Shown here piece by piece: positions 9,953 through 20,275 of a DNA stretch of 64,000 nucleotides (the first letter of the stretch is position 1; each line of letters starts with the position of its first letter). Below the pieces are notes generated by a model. The model had not been told where the DNA came from. It did no database searches and saw only the letters and a list, made by a program, of their open reading frames with translations. The position numbers and the translations under genes were made by a program. The stretch covers positions 124,001 to 188,000 of the forward strand of contig JAHDVF020000449.1 in assembly GCA_022606425.2 (NCBI GenBank), in the 5' to 3' direction. The stretch is from Lepidostoma basale (Eukaryota; Arthropoda; Insecta; Trichoptera; Lepidostomatidae).

Positions 9953-10241
9953 TTGTATCTCAATAGAGACGAAGATGTAAATTGTGTACAATCTTAATAG
10001 ATAACGCTAGTGTAGAGGGAACTAAAAAATGTAAAGATAGGCGCAGCATCCTAGCATATATACAACTTCCAAAAAATTGTCAGCCGTGGTTGTTGTAAGA
10101 AGGTCGGAATGGGGAATGTTGTTAAACATAAAGCGATCGCTCAACGCAACCAATGACAGGTCATAAGTCCTGTAAGCGCCTCGACCACCATATTCTGTTC
10201 CCAGAAAAACAATTTACATCTTCGTCTCTATTGAGATACAA
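9953..10241. mobile_element. repeat H, MITE-like copy with 33-bp perfect TIRs
   Basis: Left end TTGTATCTCAATAGAGACGA... is the exact reverse complement of the right end over 33 bp. The body (GGAATGGGGAATGTTGT, CCAATGACAGGTCATAAGTC, CCACCATATTCTGTT) recurs at 19685, 38880 and 48240. Those copies lack the perfect left TIR. Confidence 0.85.
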
Positions 10242-10747
10242 TTAATCCTTATAAACAAAAATATATTTATCAATCATGCGAGTTCACTGAATACAATGTC
10301 AAATTTATAAACTGTGTAGTATAAATAATTTATTAGCACGAACAGAAGAAATTCCATTATGTTCGTTATTGTATGTAAGCGTGTTGATTTATGTAAGCGT
10401 AGATTTACAACCGACATTCAAATATTCAAATATGCCGAATCTGATCCATTATGCTCTTAAAATACGTTTTTAAAGACTAGAGAAGAGCAAAATCAACATT
10501 GTCGTAAATTCGATAATCCCCGGAACATTTTCCTTCTGATTTTCCGGGAATTCACACCGAAAAAGGGAAATTGTTCGACGTATTTTTAGGATGAAGGGTT
10601 ATAACATACGTGCTGGCAAAAACAAAAATCTTGCTATTTATAACGTTCCATAAATCATTTCCTCTAGATGTGAAATAACGCTATTTCTTGTTATTCCGAA
10701 ATGTTTGTAAAGTCGGAATCGGGGTGATTATATTGCTGAAACAACAC
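10242..10747. other. unassigned AT-rich stretch
   Basis: No repeat or frame recognised. Confidence 0.35.
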
Positions 10748-10850
10748 TTAACTAACTAACGAACCATCACGCAGTTCCACTGAAGGGGTAGCCATACAGG
10801 ATGGGCCGCCATACTGATCCTGATATACCTCTTAAGATTACTTCCTGAAA
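10748..10850 (-). mobile_element. LINE group W 3' end
   Basis: AACTAACTAACGAACCATCA followed by CTGAAGGGGTAG and a diverged GGGCCGCCATACTGATCCTG. Short inverted fragment. Confidence 0.75.
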
Positions 10851-10907
10851 CTTTTGTAAATTATAAACAATCTTTTATTTTGATAATGCTTTTAATTTTA
10901 CCTAATT

Positions 10908-11400
10908 ACTATGACTAAAAACCGGAAAATACCGATCAACTTGAAACGGAAAGTCTATGAACCCTGCGTTCTGCCGGTTAGTACTTATGGTCTTGAAACT
11001 GTTACATTGTCCAAACAAAGTGCAGAGAAACTACGAATGACCCAAAGAGCCATGGAAAGAGCCATGTAAGGATAAGCCTAAGAGACAGAGTCAGAAACGA
11101 TACTGTAAGAGAAAAAACTAAGGTCACTGACTTCATCCACCGGGCGGCGACTCTAAAAGGGCAGGTCACGTAGCCAGAAGCTCAGATGAAAAATGGACAA
11201 AAGACTGCTGACTTGGAGACCGTGGACTGCAAAGAGAAGTGCAGGTCGACCGCAACTACAGTAGAAGGATGATCTGAACAGACACGTCGGAATAACCTAG
11301 ATGCAGTCTGCACAAGACAGAGTGACATGGAAGCGAATGGAGGAAGCCTTTGTCTAGGAGTGGACGGGAATAGGCTGAGGAAGAAGAAGAAGAAGAAGAA
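10908..11400 (+). pseudogene. LINE group R fragment with (GAA)n tail
   Basis: Broken plus frame: RKVYEPCVLPVSTYGLETVT, then TQRAMERAM, LRDRVRNDTVREKTKVTDF, and RLLTWRPWTAKRSAGRPQL ending near ...FV.EWTG. These are post-catalytic motifs of RTE-type reverse transcriptases. A stop follows RAMERAM and there is a frame-breaking deletion near 11157. Ends in AGAAGAAGAAGAAG. Confidence 0.88.
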
Positions 11401-12035
11401 TTAATTTTAGAGATATAATTATTTTTATAACAGCTACGCGTAGGTCGCAAGTCGCACGAATATTTGTTTAGGTAGTGGGCTACCTTTATTGTACGCGGCG
11501 CACGGGCGTTTAATGGTTAATTATTATTGCTGAATACATCTATAAATTAATTATATTCTGTAGAAAAATATTTTCCCATTCTCCAGAGTATTCTACGTGT
11601 GTACCGTAGTAAAATAATTTATTACCTTTTATTTCCCTTTTTTATTATTGTTATTATTTTATTTGTAGCGTGCTTTTATTATTTTTCTCTCCGCTTGCCA
11701 AGTCTGCAAGTTCCTTCGAATTGTATCAATTTCGAGATTTTATGACCGAGGACTTAAAAGTGCCCCGCCCGCTATCCGAATTTAGTTCCTAGTCAATCAT
11801 TGCCTTTTTGTCGAGAATGGCCCGAGGAACGTGACGTTACTTTGAATTACAAGAGAACTTCAAATTGCTGATCCTTTTTTAGGGTTTCTATTATTTTCTG
11901 AAGATCACTCTTCTTTATTACCAAAATAAATCGAAGGATATTTCGCATTATGGCTTACACATCAAAATGTATTTACTCACAGTTTCCAATTCTAAGGTGG
12001 TCTTATTCACTTCCTTCCTAACTAACTAACTAACT
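11401..12035. other. unassigned stretch
   Basis: AT-rich, with some GC-richer sequence at 11690-11830. No feature supported. Confidence 0.35.
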
Positions 12036-12536
12036 ATCACAACAACAACAACAACAACAACAACGACAACAAACATCAAACCATCACGCCCTTTCTCCGC
12101 AGGGGTAGGCAGAGAGAATTGACCGCTACACTACTCTATCCTGGCACACCTCTCTAGATTCCTCGACATTCATACAACGAGTCATACACGCACGTCGATT
12201 CTTCCGACTTTTAACATGACCGACTTGTAAAATTTGATTAATTTGTTCATGCCATGTTTTCCTCGGTCTGCCTCGACTTTGTACTTCATTTACATCATTA
12301 ACGTATACTTTCTTAAACATTCTTTCTCCATCCATGCGCTCCATATGTCCGAACCAACGCAGCGATCCGTTCATAATTTTGTTCATAATACCATCTTCCG
12401 CTCTACATCTAATAATGCTACTTACTATTACGCCGCCTAATAATGGACCACCACATCGTTCTTTCCTGATATACTCATACCGTTTTCTCAACATTCATAC
12501 ATCGCGTCATGCACGCACGTCGATTTCGATAGTTCA
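12036..12536 (-). mobile_element. two fused group W fragments; 3' tail (GTT)n
   Basis: The first part (12036-12428) begins with a (CAA)n run, the complement of a (GTT)n tail, and matches the subgroup with CRAEDGIMNKIM and LRWFGHMERMDGERM. At about 12429 it switches to a second W copy (CACCACATCGTTCTTTCC..., CATGCACGCACGTCGATT). The minus frame 12126-12494 runs through both parts by chance. Confidence 0.85.
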
Positions 12537-12584
12537 CAACATTTTCTTTTTATTTCATTATGATTTTTAAAAATCTTCTATCAC

Positions 12585-12881
12585 AATAATGAAAGGATCA
12601 TTAACATGGTTTGGACACATGGAAAAGAATGAATGAAGTATGACCGGTAAAAAAAATTATACGTTAACGATGTTAATGGAACTAGAAAAGAGATGAAAAC
12701 GTGGCACGATAAAATAAATCATATTGAATGTCGGCCACGTGAAGAGTCGGAGAAATCGACGTGCGTTCATGACATGATGTATTAATGTTTAGGAATCGAG
12801 ACACGTATGTCATGAAAGAAAAGCGTGGCAGTCCATTATTTCTGTCTACCCCTTCGGGGGACGGCGTGATGGTTAGTTAGT
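12585..12881 (+). mobile_element. LINE group W fragment, (GTTA)n tail
   Basis: Begins at the MKGSL equivalent (ATGAAAGGATCA) and ends GACGGCGTGATGGTTAGTTA. Tail-to-tail with 12989-13389. Confidence 0.85.
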
Positions 12882-12988
12882 TTTTTTTTTTATCAAGATA
12901 TTTCCGTAAAATCATTAGATTACTTTTAAATAAACAAATTATTTTTACTGCAGTAGGTGTATGTAAGAACCACTCACGTTGTATTGTT

Positions 12989-13389
12989 CTAACTAACTAA
13001 CTAACTAACTAACCATCACGCCGTCTCCCCAAAGGGGTAGGCAGAAAGAATGGACTGTTGATTTTTCTTTCCTGACATATTTCTCTCGCTTCCTCAACAT
13101 TCATACATCTTGTCATGCACGCGCGTCGATTTCTCTGACTCCTCACATGGCCGACATTCAATAATTGATTTATTTGGACGTGCCACGTTTTCCTCGGTCT
13201 TCCTCTATTTCTGGTTCCATTTACATCATTAACATATAATTTTTTACCATTCTTTCTTCATTCATGGTTTCCATATGTCCAAACCATCTTAATGATCCTT
13301 TCATTATTATGTTCATAACACCATCATTCGCACCGCATTCACTTCTTATATTTTCATTCGACACTCTATCATACACAGAGTATCCGTAT
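12989..13389 (-). mobile_element. LINE group W fragment, (GTTA)n tail
   Basis: Begins CTAACTAACTAACTAACTAA on the plus strand. Body near-identical in order to 6709-7146 and 63796-63955, so probably a young subgroup. Confidence 0.88.
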
Positions 13390-14304
13390 GTACTCGTATT
13401 GTTCTAGCAAGTAAATAAAACTCCCTTTCGAATCGCTTACGATTCCTCAATCACTCATTCTTGAGAAACCACTTCTCAAATCCTTTTAGTAATCCGACGC
13501 TGGTCATACGTGATAAATATGTACTTTCGCCTACCCCGTCGTCACCCGCCGCCCGCACACCCCCACCCACCCCTCGGGCTGCACATGCAACACTCTTACT
13601 GCCGAAGGGGGAGTGACGTCATTACGTTTGCATTTTTAATGCCCGCCGAGCGACCCGTGTCTTTTCACTCAGTGAATAACTGAAAAACCATTTGCCACCC
13701 ACCCTTTCAGGGCTGGCAATTTCCAAAGGGTGTTTCGCTCGGAAGGTGGACTGGCCGCATTTATTTTTAAACGACTTTAAGTGGACCGGTCTATAATTCC
13801 AATGCTGCAGTACCGTACGAGCATTAGTTGAATCATTTATACGAATGAACAAATCCATTTTATGGGACTGACATTTTTTGCCTTCATCTTCATTGAGATC
13901 AGTGGTCGGTAAACTCACAAGTACAAAGAGCCACATATCAGCCTTAAATCGATTTATAATTTATTTTAGGTAGGTACACACTTGATATAATAATCTTAAC
14001 TAACTAAATATATTCTGATTTTGAAAATTTGGTTCGGTTCATATGGTGCTCCTGTAAATTTGGAGATATTTCGTGTATAAGTGAATTGTTTTGGTCAATT
14101 TAACTGTTGCCGGACTTTATAATAGTTAATTGTGACACGTAATACGTTTGTACTGTTTTGCTGTTAAAATTATATTAGTTTTATCGTTTTTATAAAGAAT
14201 TTTGACAGGTGTAAAAATAAATTTTTCATTTGTTCCAATGACAATTTGAATAATTTCTTCAATATTATTTTTAAGTTCTTGCTGGTTAAGTGCCTAATTA
14301 CCGC
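13390..14304. other. unique stretch, GC-rich at 13530-13800
   Basis: A 104-codon minus frame (13622-13936) has no recognisable motif; treated as unassigned. Confidence 0.4.
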
Positions 14305-14511
14305 TAATTTAAAAAACGGAGGATACGTGTAACATAATTAAATAAACACAAAAGTCCGGATCGTCCTTGTCAACATGTACAACTTCGAAAAAAAACATTA
14401 TGTGTTATTACATTATGTGCTAAATTAAAAAAAAACGGTGGATTCGTGGAACATAAATTAAATAGACAATATGTCCACCATCTAAAAAGAACATTTTGTG
14501 TTAAATTATTA
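14305..14511 (+). repeat. diverged tandem duplication of about 110 bp
   Basis: TAATTTAAAAAACGGAGGAT..CGTG.AACATAATTAAATA recurs as AAATTAAAAAAAAACGGTGG..CGTGGAACATAAATTAAATA, each followed by a CATT(A/T)TGTGTTA block. Confidence 0.65.
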
Positions 14512-14619
14512 TTATTTTGTTATTTTATTTTATATCATTGTATTTTATATTATTTGTTTTAGATTTATTTTGTGGGTGTTTATTCTACTTTCTCCCTTCT
14601 TTTGCCAGTTCCATGGATT

Positions 14620-14710
14620 ATCAAACATTTGATAATGCTTAGGCATGGCGAAACATGTCATTCCAATAAAATATAATAAAACTTATAGAAATCCATTTTT
14701 TCATTTGTAT
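14620..14710 (+). mobile_element. family C element, right arm
   Basis: CATTTGATAATGCTTAGGCA, GGCGAAACATGTCATTCC, then ATAATAAAACTTATAGAAA. The same inner arm and right end as at 9798-9952; the left arm is missing. Confidence 0.65.
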
Positions 14711-15040
14711 AAAGACTTTTTTTAATTTTCATTATAATCTTGTAATTTTTATTCTTGGCTTTCCAACCGAGGACATCAAGTCGCATCCATCGCCGAGGAG
14801 GAAAGAGAAGATGTTATTAAGCCTGTCTCGTAATAATTGATGGTCTAATTTGTACCGCTGCAGCCCTTCAACCCTTCCACCCCCGCCTATTGATGCCCGC
14901 GCATCACTCTTCCCTCACCTGCCGGGTAATGTTTTGCACTATTCATGCAAAGGGACACTTCCACGCGCAACCAGAGGGCTACGGTATACGAGTGCCTTGT
15001 AATGTTTTTTTTTTTCATATAAATATTCATCGGTCTAGTT
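14711..15040. other. unassigned stretch
   Basis: GC-richer centre (14850-14990); no frame or repeat recognised. Confidence 0.35.
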
Positions 15041-15044
15041 AAGT

Positions 15045-15240
15045 TTTGCTTAAAACACGATAAAGCAAGTTTAAATACGATTTACAAATGATTTTACTTA
15101 AATCTCTAAATGGAAGTTTATTTTTTATGTTCACAATATTTTTTTAAGAATTATCCACTTTTTTATTTATTTCAAAAGTAACCGATTTCGAAGTCAAGCT
15201 CGTTGGCATCGACAAACTCTATTATTAACTTACCCTTTTG
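15045..15240. mobile_element. family E palindromic element with a degenerate hammerhead-like motif
   Basis: TGATTTTACTTAAATCTCT, GGAAGTTTATTTT and TCCACTTTTTTATTTATTTC match the arms of the other E copies (28475, 33225, 51040, 54072). The minus motif at 15178-15214 reads GUCGAUGCCAAC...GAAAUCGGUU. Confidence 0.55.
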
Positions 15241-15272
15241 TAAATTATAAATAAATTAATATTTTTTTGAAG

Positions 15273-15558
15273 ATTGGCGTTTAATCGGACATATGGAGCG
15301 CATGGGTGAAGAAAGAATGGTTAAAAAAGTATACGTTAACGATGTAAATGGAGTACCGAGGTAGACCGAGGAAAACTTGGCATGACCAAATTAATCAAAT
15401 TTTAAAGGTTGGTCATGTCAAAAGCCGAAAGAATCGACGTGCATGTATGACTCGCTGTATGAATGTGGAGGAAGCTAGAGAGGTATGTCAGGATAGATTA
15501 GTGTAGCGGTCTGCCAACCTCTACGGGGAAATGGCGTGATGGTTTGTTGTTGTTGTAA
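15273..15558 (+). mobile_element. LINE group W fragment, (GTT)n tail
   Basis: GGACATATGGAGCGCATGGG, then TGGCATGACCAAATTAATC and TGTATGAATGTGGAGGAAGC. The end is TGGCGTGATGGTTTGTTGTT. The end of the ORF is damaged (TGCCAACCTCTACGGGG). Confidence 0.85.
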
Positions 15559-15764
15559 GATTGACACTGTGGATCAATTAAATGGTACGAGTAGAATTTA
15601 TTTTACAACTTCCAATACAATCAGAAAATAGTTCATTATTATGAAGAACGAATCTGGTATTTTCTAGGCTTGATCCCGTGTCTTCTGTATCAGGAGTCAA
15701 GCAACCCGTCTCTTAGACCAATTTAATTAAATAAAAAACAGACATTAATATTATTATTATTTTT
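15559..15764. other. unassigned stretch
   Basis: No feature supported. Confidence 0.3.
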
Positions 15765-15846
15765 TTGAATCGCTCTCTACATCATTACACCGCGAGCCAA
15801 ATCGTATTGATTCTCGTGACATATGCTATATAGCTAATCTATAGCT

Positions 15847-16070
15847 ATTTTTATAACATCTGTCAGATCATCTAAACAATTTTATAATATTTTCAAAATG
15901 TATCTTTATAATACGTATCACTGAAGAAGGACTGGTTGTCTGAAACATGTCTATGTTATTTTATTTTTTAATATAAGTGTTGTATATACAAAGTATATAA
16001 AAAGAAAAAGAGAAATAATGCGTCATAACAACACAAAGTATGGCGTATATAGAAGAAAATCCATAGCCAT
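15847..16070 (+). mobile_element. family B ribozyme element, half copy nested in a SINE
   Basis: Contains ATAACATCTGTCAGATCATC, AATTTTATAATATT, the ribozyme, then AAGTGTTGTATATACAAAGT and ATGGCGTATATAGAAGAAAA at its right end. ATGGCG(A/T)A(C/T)ATAGAAGAAAA also ends the copies at 35896 and 55215. Confidence 0.7.
15917..15956 (+). ncRNA. hammerhead ribozyme motif, family B (core intact)
   Basis: CUGAAGA (15921-15927), stem II GGAC/GUCU, GAAA (from 15942), stem III ACAUGU, GUC. Stem I pairing is weak in this copy. Confidence 0.65.
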
Positions 16071-16106
16071 ATTATTGTCACGTGAATTCTACATCAGACC
16101 AAAGGG

Positions 16107-16337
16107 AGTGTTACAATTTCTTTCATAATTTTGTTCATAATACCTTCTTTCGCTCTACATTCCTTTCTAATATCAGCATTTGAGATTCTGTCGTTTATCG
16201 TTCTAACACGCATACGCCTTAGGGACCTCATCTCTACCGCATTTATTCTGCTCTCATCTTTCTTCTGCCAGTTCCATGCTTCGCTTCCATACATAAGGAT
16301 TGGGACCAGAACTCCGTTGTGAATGGCCATTTTCATA
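16107..16337 (-). mobile_element. LINE group W fragment
   Basis: Minus frame reads MKMAIHNGVLVPILMYGSEA, WNWQKKDESRINAVEMRSLR, DRISNADIRKEC and GIMNKIMKEI. Both ends truncated. Its 5' part is included in the duplication that follows. Confidence 0.88.
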
Positions 16338-16691
16338 TTCATTGATAAATTCTTTAAAAAAATAAATGAAAGTGACTAATATATTATATGCTTCTTTGAC
16401 ACCCCTCATAAAACATAGCGAAACGCATACAAGACCAGACCGTGACAATATTCAATATAATGTACCCATACAAGAACAGGTGTTCTTCTTCCATACATAA
16501 GGATTGGGACCAGAACTCCGTTGTGAATGGCCATTTTCATATTCATTGATAAATTCTTTAAAAAAATAAATGAAAGTGACTAATATATTATATGCTTCTT
16601 TGACACCCCTCATAAAACATAGCGAAACGCATACAAGACCAGACCGTGACAATATTCAATATAATGTACCCATACAAGAACAGGTGTTCTT
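16284..16691 (+). repeat. exact 204-bp tandem duplication
   Basis: Units 16284-16487 and 16488-16691 appear identical base for base. Each starts in group W sequence (CTTCCATACATAAGGATTGG) and ends CAAGAACAGGTGTTCTT. Lack of divergence means a very recent duplication or an assembly artefact. Confidence 0.9.
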
Positions 16692-16787
16692 AAGGAAACC
16701 TTACTCTCTTCAATTATTTAATTAATAATTAAATATTTGTTTAAACAATAGCAAAAGAGGTATTGTTTAAACAGATATTACACTGGC

Positions 16788-16858
16788 TTCGTCGGGAATC
16801 GAACCCGGGACCTTTGGTGTGGCAGTCAAAACACTTACCACTTGGTCACGAAGGTCGC
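16788..16858 (-). mobile_element. tRNA-like SINE head fragment
   Basis: Minus strand has B box GGTTCGATTCC and A-box region GTGACCAAGTGG at tRNA spacing, but the body stops just after the head. It could also be read as a decayed tRNA-like pseudogene; anticodon arm pairing is poor. Confidence 0.7.
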
Positions 16859-17369
16859 CTGTAACATTTCACATGTTGGGTGAGGTTATTCAACAATGAA
16901 TTTGTTTATCGCATATCAATAGCGCTTCTAGTTTGCGCTAGCAGAAAGCCACGAATGCCTTATAAATATAACCTTGAGGGTCCCAATCCCGAGACTTGTA
17001 GCACTTTCCAAGAGAAATTATTAGATTTCCACTCTGAATAGCTTCGGATTGTTGTCACGTGATCAAGGGGATTAAATTCTATCGGGAAAAATCCTGGCCG
17101 GCGCTACAGCACCCGCCGTGACGTAATCGGCAAAGGATTTCCCCCGGCAGGAGTGAAGGATTAAATGTCAGGAGGGCTTTCTGCCGCCCGTCCTAACGAT
17201 CCTCTCCATTCACCGGAGATTGTCGCGGATTAGCCCCGCTGCCAATCCGCCTCTCAGGGATTCATTATTAGGTGGGGCAGGTAAATGACCCGCACGTCGT
17301 ATGTGCCTCGACTGTTATTAATTTGTTGTGTAAATAAAACACATTAAAATAATGGTAATGGCTATGATA
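16859..17369. other. unique GC-rich island with repeated GGATTA
   Basis: Contains GGATTA at 17069, 17158 and 17227 within about 165 bp, the core of K50-type homeodomain sites (Otd/Bcd/Gsc class). No frame. Possible regulatory DNA; only inference. Confidence 0.3.
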
Positions 17370-17737
17370 CAGTAGAGTCTCGATTATCCCACCTAAACCG
17401 GCCGCGGCAAGCTCGGATAAGCGAAAAGGTCGGATAACACGGAAAATGATAAAAACGACATTGAAAATGTGTTAATTTTATTTGCACATCGAAAACTTTT
17501 CAAATATGTACAATGTACATTGTACATGTAACATAATTGAATGTAACGAGCTAAAACATCAAAATGCACTTACGGCAAAGTAATAAAACATGCGAAAGAG
17601 CTACGTAAGCACTGAGGACTGTCGCCTGGCGCGCGAATATAATGCGTGCAGTCGGGTAAAGGAAAGGGGCATTGCCCGGTAGGTCGGATAACTCGGAAGG
17701 TCGGATAACCGAAGGTTGGATAACGGAAACTCTACTG
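17370..17737. mobile_element. pogo/Tigger-type MITE, TA target site
   Basis: Starts CAGTAGAGTCTCGATTATCC and ends GGATAACGGAAACTCTACTG, imperfect inverted repeats of about 25 bp, flanked by TA on both sides (17368-17369, 17738-17739). Sub-terminal GGTCGGATAAC repeats occur at the right. TIRs of this form are typical of pogo/Tigger elements. 368 bp, non-coding. Confidence 0.85.
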
Positions 17738-17957
17738 TATTGGCTTTATTTAATAGATAATTTTATGCCATTATTGTTTAAATAAGATTTCGGGCATATG
17801 AGCGCTACGGCTAGCTCGAATGAAGCGCAATCGTGAAGTCCAATTTTCGACAATTGTCGTCTTTTTGGATGCGTATTATCCATTAGAGTGTACGTGGTGC
17901 GAAAACGATCCATGGTCTTCCGAACAACTTGCTCGGATGGACGATTATGTCGACCGT

Positions 17958-18153
17958 AAAATGGACTGCTGACTTGGAGACCGTGGACGGCAAAGAGAAG
18001 TACAGGGCGACCGCAACTACGATGGAAGGATGATCTGAACAGACACGTCGGAATATCCTGGATGCAGTCTGCATAGGACAGAGCGACATGGAAGCGAATG
18101 GAGGAGGCCTTTGTCCAGGAGTGGACGGGAATAGGCTAAGGAAGAAGAATAAT
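17958..18153 (+). mobile_element. LINE group R 3' coding end
   Basis: Plus translation RLLTWRPWTAKRSTGRPQLR, WKDDLNRHVGISWMQSA, MEEAFVQEWTG, then an A/G-rich tail. Close to 10908-11400 in sequence. Confidence 0.85.
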
Positions 18154-18404
18154 AAGAAGAAAATGGACGTAGTGCCCGATAAGGTTGGCAAAACGAACCA
18201 TGATTTTCAAAATATAATAAATTTGCACAATTTACAAGCGCTGTTCTGACGTCTGTCTATTCATGGTGAAATGGCAAAACGTACTGACTACAAATCAACT
18301 GTCAACTGTCAAATTGACAGTCTGTAGAAACACTGTTGCCAGATTAAAAACCTAATCTCTAAAAAAACTTTTTTCGTTGGACGATCGAACATAACATCAC
18401 AATC
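18154..18404. other. unassigned stretch
   Basis: No feature supported. Confidence 0.3.
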
Positions 18405-18515
18405 AATCATCACACCGCGTCTCCCGCGTGGGCGAATAGGGAAGGATGGAGTGCTGCATCGGTTAAAGTGTGGCAATCCAATCTTTTGGCGTGATGGTTT
18501 GTTAGTTAGTTAGTT
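18405..18515 (+). mobile_element. SW element: short SINE-like repeat ending in the group W 3' terminus
   Basis: Head CATCACACCGCGTCTCCCGC, GGAGTGC(T/C)GCATCGGTTAAA, then GTGTGGCAATCC and GCGTGATGGTTTGTTAGTTA. Other copies: 38517-38652(+) and 48413-48583(-). Here part of the W-derived end is deleted. Confidence 0.7.
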
Positions 18516-18584
18516 AAAAGGAAGAAGTATGAAATTGCGTAAAAGTGCATGAAAGCATTATTTTCAGTCACTTCCTGATTGCGT

Positions 18585-19292
18585 TGTGCCTTAAAACCGT
18601 GCCACACTGTTTGAAGCAAGCTCTCCATAGGGGTGACCTTGGTGGAGATCTGTGGAGCCCACGGTTGGTGTAGTAAATTGGTGTATAAATTTGAGGCCGA
18701 TTTGTTGAAATTTCAACCCCTAAATTACCTATCTAATTGCATGCAACAAAAAAACCGGTTCAGTCGTATTGTTTCGCCGCTAACCGATTGATATATACCT
18801 ATGAATTTAATATTCAAAATTAAAAAAATACTTCTATTTCTATGTTTATTCTCAAGGTCGAGCTGCAAAGGGCTTTTTACGGTCTCATATTTAAAAAAAA
18901 TCTTACGAAATACGCTATTCAAATACCTACTTTATGTAAAGACAGAGAGATAGACAGACAGATATATGTGTTTCTATCGTAGAAGTCAACAGACGTATAA
19001 ATTTTATAAGAATAAAAATTTCAAAATAATAATTTTACAGAATAATGAAAAGTAGCTCGTAATATTAAGATTTGAAACACTGTGCCTAGCCGCTATGCAA
19101 CTTACCATGACTGGTGGAATCCACAGCCAAACATGTGGAATGCGTTTTTACAACAGTTTACAACACGCATACTATGCGCGTCCGTCCACAAGGGTCAAAC
19201 GAATTTTGGTTTAAAACAAGTGTCTGCACAGTTTTAAACCGCTGGTGGAGAACGATGTGGAGAGCTTGTTTCAAACAGTGTGGTACGGCCTT
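18585..19292. mobile_element. probable TIR element of about 700 bp
   Basis: TGCCACACTGTTTGAAGCAA and CTCTCCA near 18600 are reversed near 19260-19290 (GGAGAGCTTGTTTCAAACAG, TGTGGTACGG). The arms are about 35 bp with mismatches. No transposase frame. Superfamily unknown. Confidence 0.55.
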
Positions 19293-19684
19293 TACTTGCT
19301 ATTCGGATCCCTCGCTTGCTAAGTATTGTGTTGTTATGGCTGCGGCGCGAGGCGACATACATCCCCGGTTTATTGTTAAGACCCCGAGATAAGGCAAATA
19401 AATAATAATAGTAGTGTAGTTTATGCTATTCCGCGGATGATGCCTGGCTCGGGGCACGTGATCGCGCATACGATACGCCCGATACATTTCCATATTCGGG
19501 GAATATTTCCTTAAAACAAGAATCGTTGCCATTCCCAACATGGAGATCCTATGATTATTTATGAAGGTTCAAGATTTAATACGACCCAATGTATCCGATG
19601 TTAGCTTCGGAATGGATATCCCAACCTCTTGGGCTCCCGGATCGATCTACGAAGCATAGAAATATTGAAAATAAAATTAAAAAG
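19293..19684. other. unassigned stretch
   Basis: No repeat or exon recognised. Confidence 0.3.
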
Positions 19685-19972
19685 ATCCTCTGCTTAATGC
19701 TTAAAAATACAATCTTCATAGATGGCGTTAGTGTGTAGATTGAAAAAACTACCATGTAAAGGGTGGTCTTACAGATTAACATATATGCAACTTCCAAAAA
19801 TTTGGCAGACATGGTGGTTATAAGAAAAAATATGGAATGGGGAATTTTGTATTACATAAAGCGTGCGCTTAACCCAACCAATGACAGGTCATAAATCCTG
19901 TAAACACCTGGATCAACCATATTCTGTTTCCAGTTTGCATCTTCGTCTCTATTGAGACACAATTGATTATTA
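19685..19972 (+). repeat. repeat H, second copy
   Basis: TGCTTAATGCTTAAAAATAC, CTTCATAGATGGCGTTAGTG at the left; AACCAATGACAGGTCATAAA and CATCTTCGTCTCTATTGAGA at the right. The left end lacks the perfect TIR of the copy at 9953. Confidence 0.8.
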
Positions 19973-20004
19973 AAAAAATATTTGTTTTAAATATAACAAC
20001 AACA

Positions 20005-20272
20005 CGACGACGACCTTCGTGGCCGAGTGGTAAGTGGATTGACTGCCACCCCCAAGGGTCCGGGTTCGATTCCCGGATAGGGCAGTGTCATTGTCATACT
20101 GTCTTTGGTCTGGTTTAGAATTCACGTGACAATAAAATGGTGAAAGATTAGCTACCTATCACGTGTCACGAGAATCACTATGATAGCTTTTACGAGCCCT
20201 TTACATCGATTTGGCTCATGCTGCCATGATATAAAGAGCGATTCGACAAAATAATAATAATAATAATAATAA
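20005..20272 (+). mobile_element. tRNA-derived SINE, type I end, near full length
   Basis: A box TGGCCGAGTGG (20020-20030), B box GGTTCGATTCC (20063-20073), body with TTCACGTGACAATAAAATGG, then type I 3' module (TTTACATCGATTTGGCTCAT, ATAAAGAGCGATTCGAC) and (AAT)n tail. Best reference copy in the window. Confidence 0.92.
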
Positions 20273-20275
20273 CAA

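Larger units (their letters stand above)
15765..16105 (-). mobile_element. tRNA-derived SINE, type I end, split by a family B insertion
   Basis: The 3' part (15765-15846) and mid-body (16071-16105, TTGTCACGTGAATTCTACAT) are the two sides of one inverted SINE. The head is missing. The 224 bp between them is a family B half element flanked by CTATAGCT (15839-15846) and CCATAGCC (16071-16078), a likely target duplication with changes. Confidence 0.75.

Noticed and set aside
13622..13936. 104-codon minus-strand gene
   Set aside because: No recognisable domain, no splice or start context and no second exon; kept as unassigned.
16788..16858. Functional tRNA gene on the minus strand
   Set aside because: A and B boxes are those of the SINE head present in ten other places; the acceptor and anticodon arms do not pair well.
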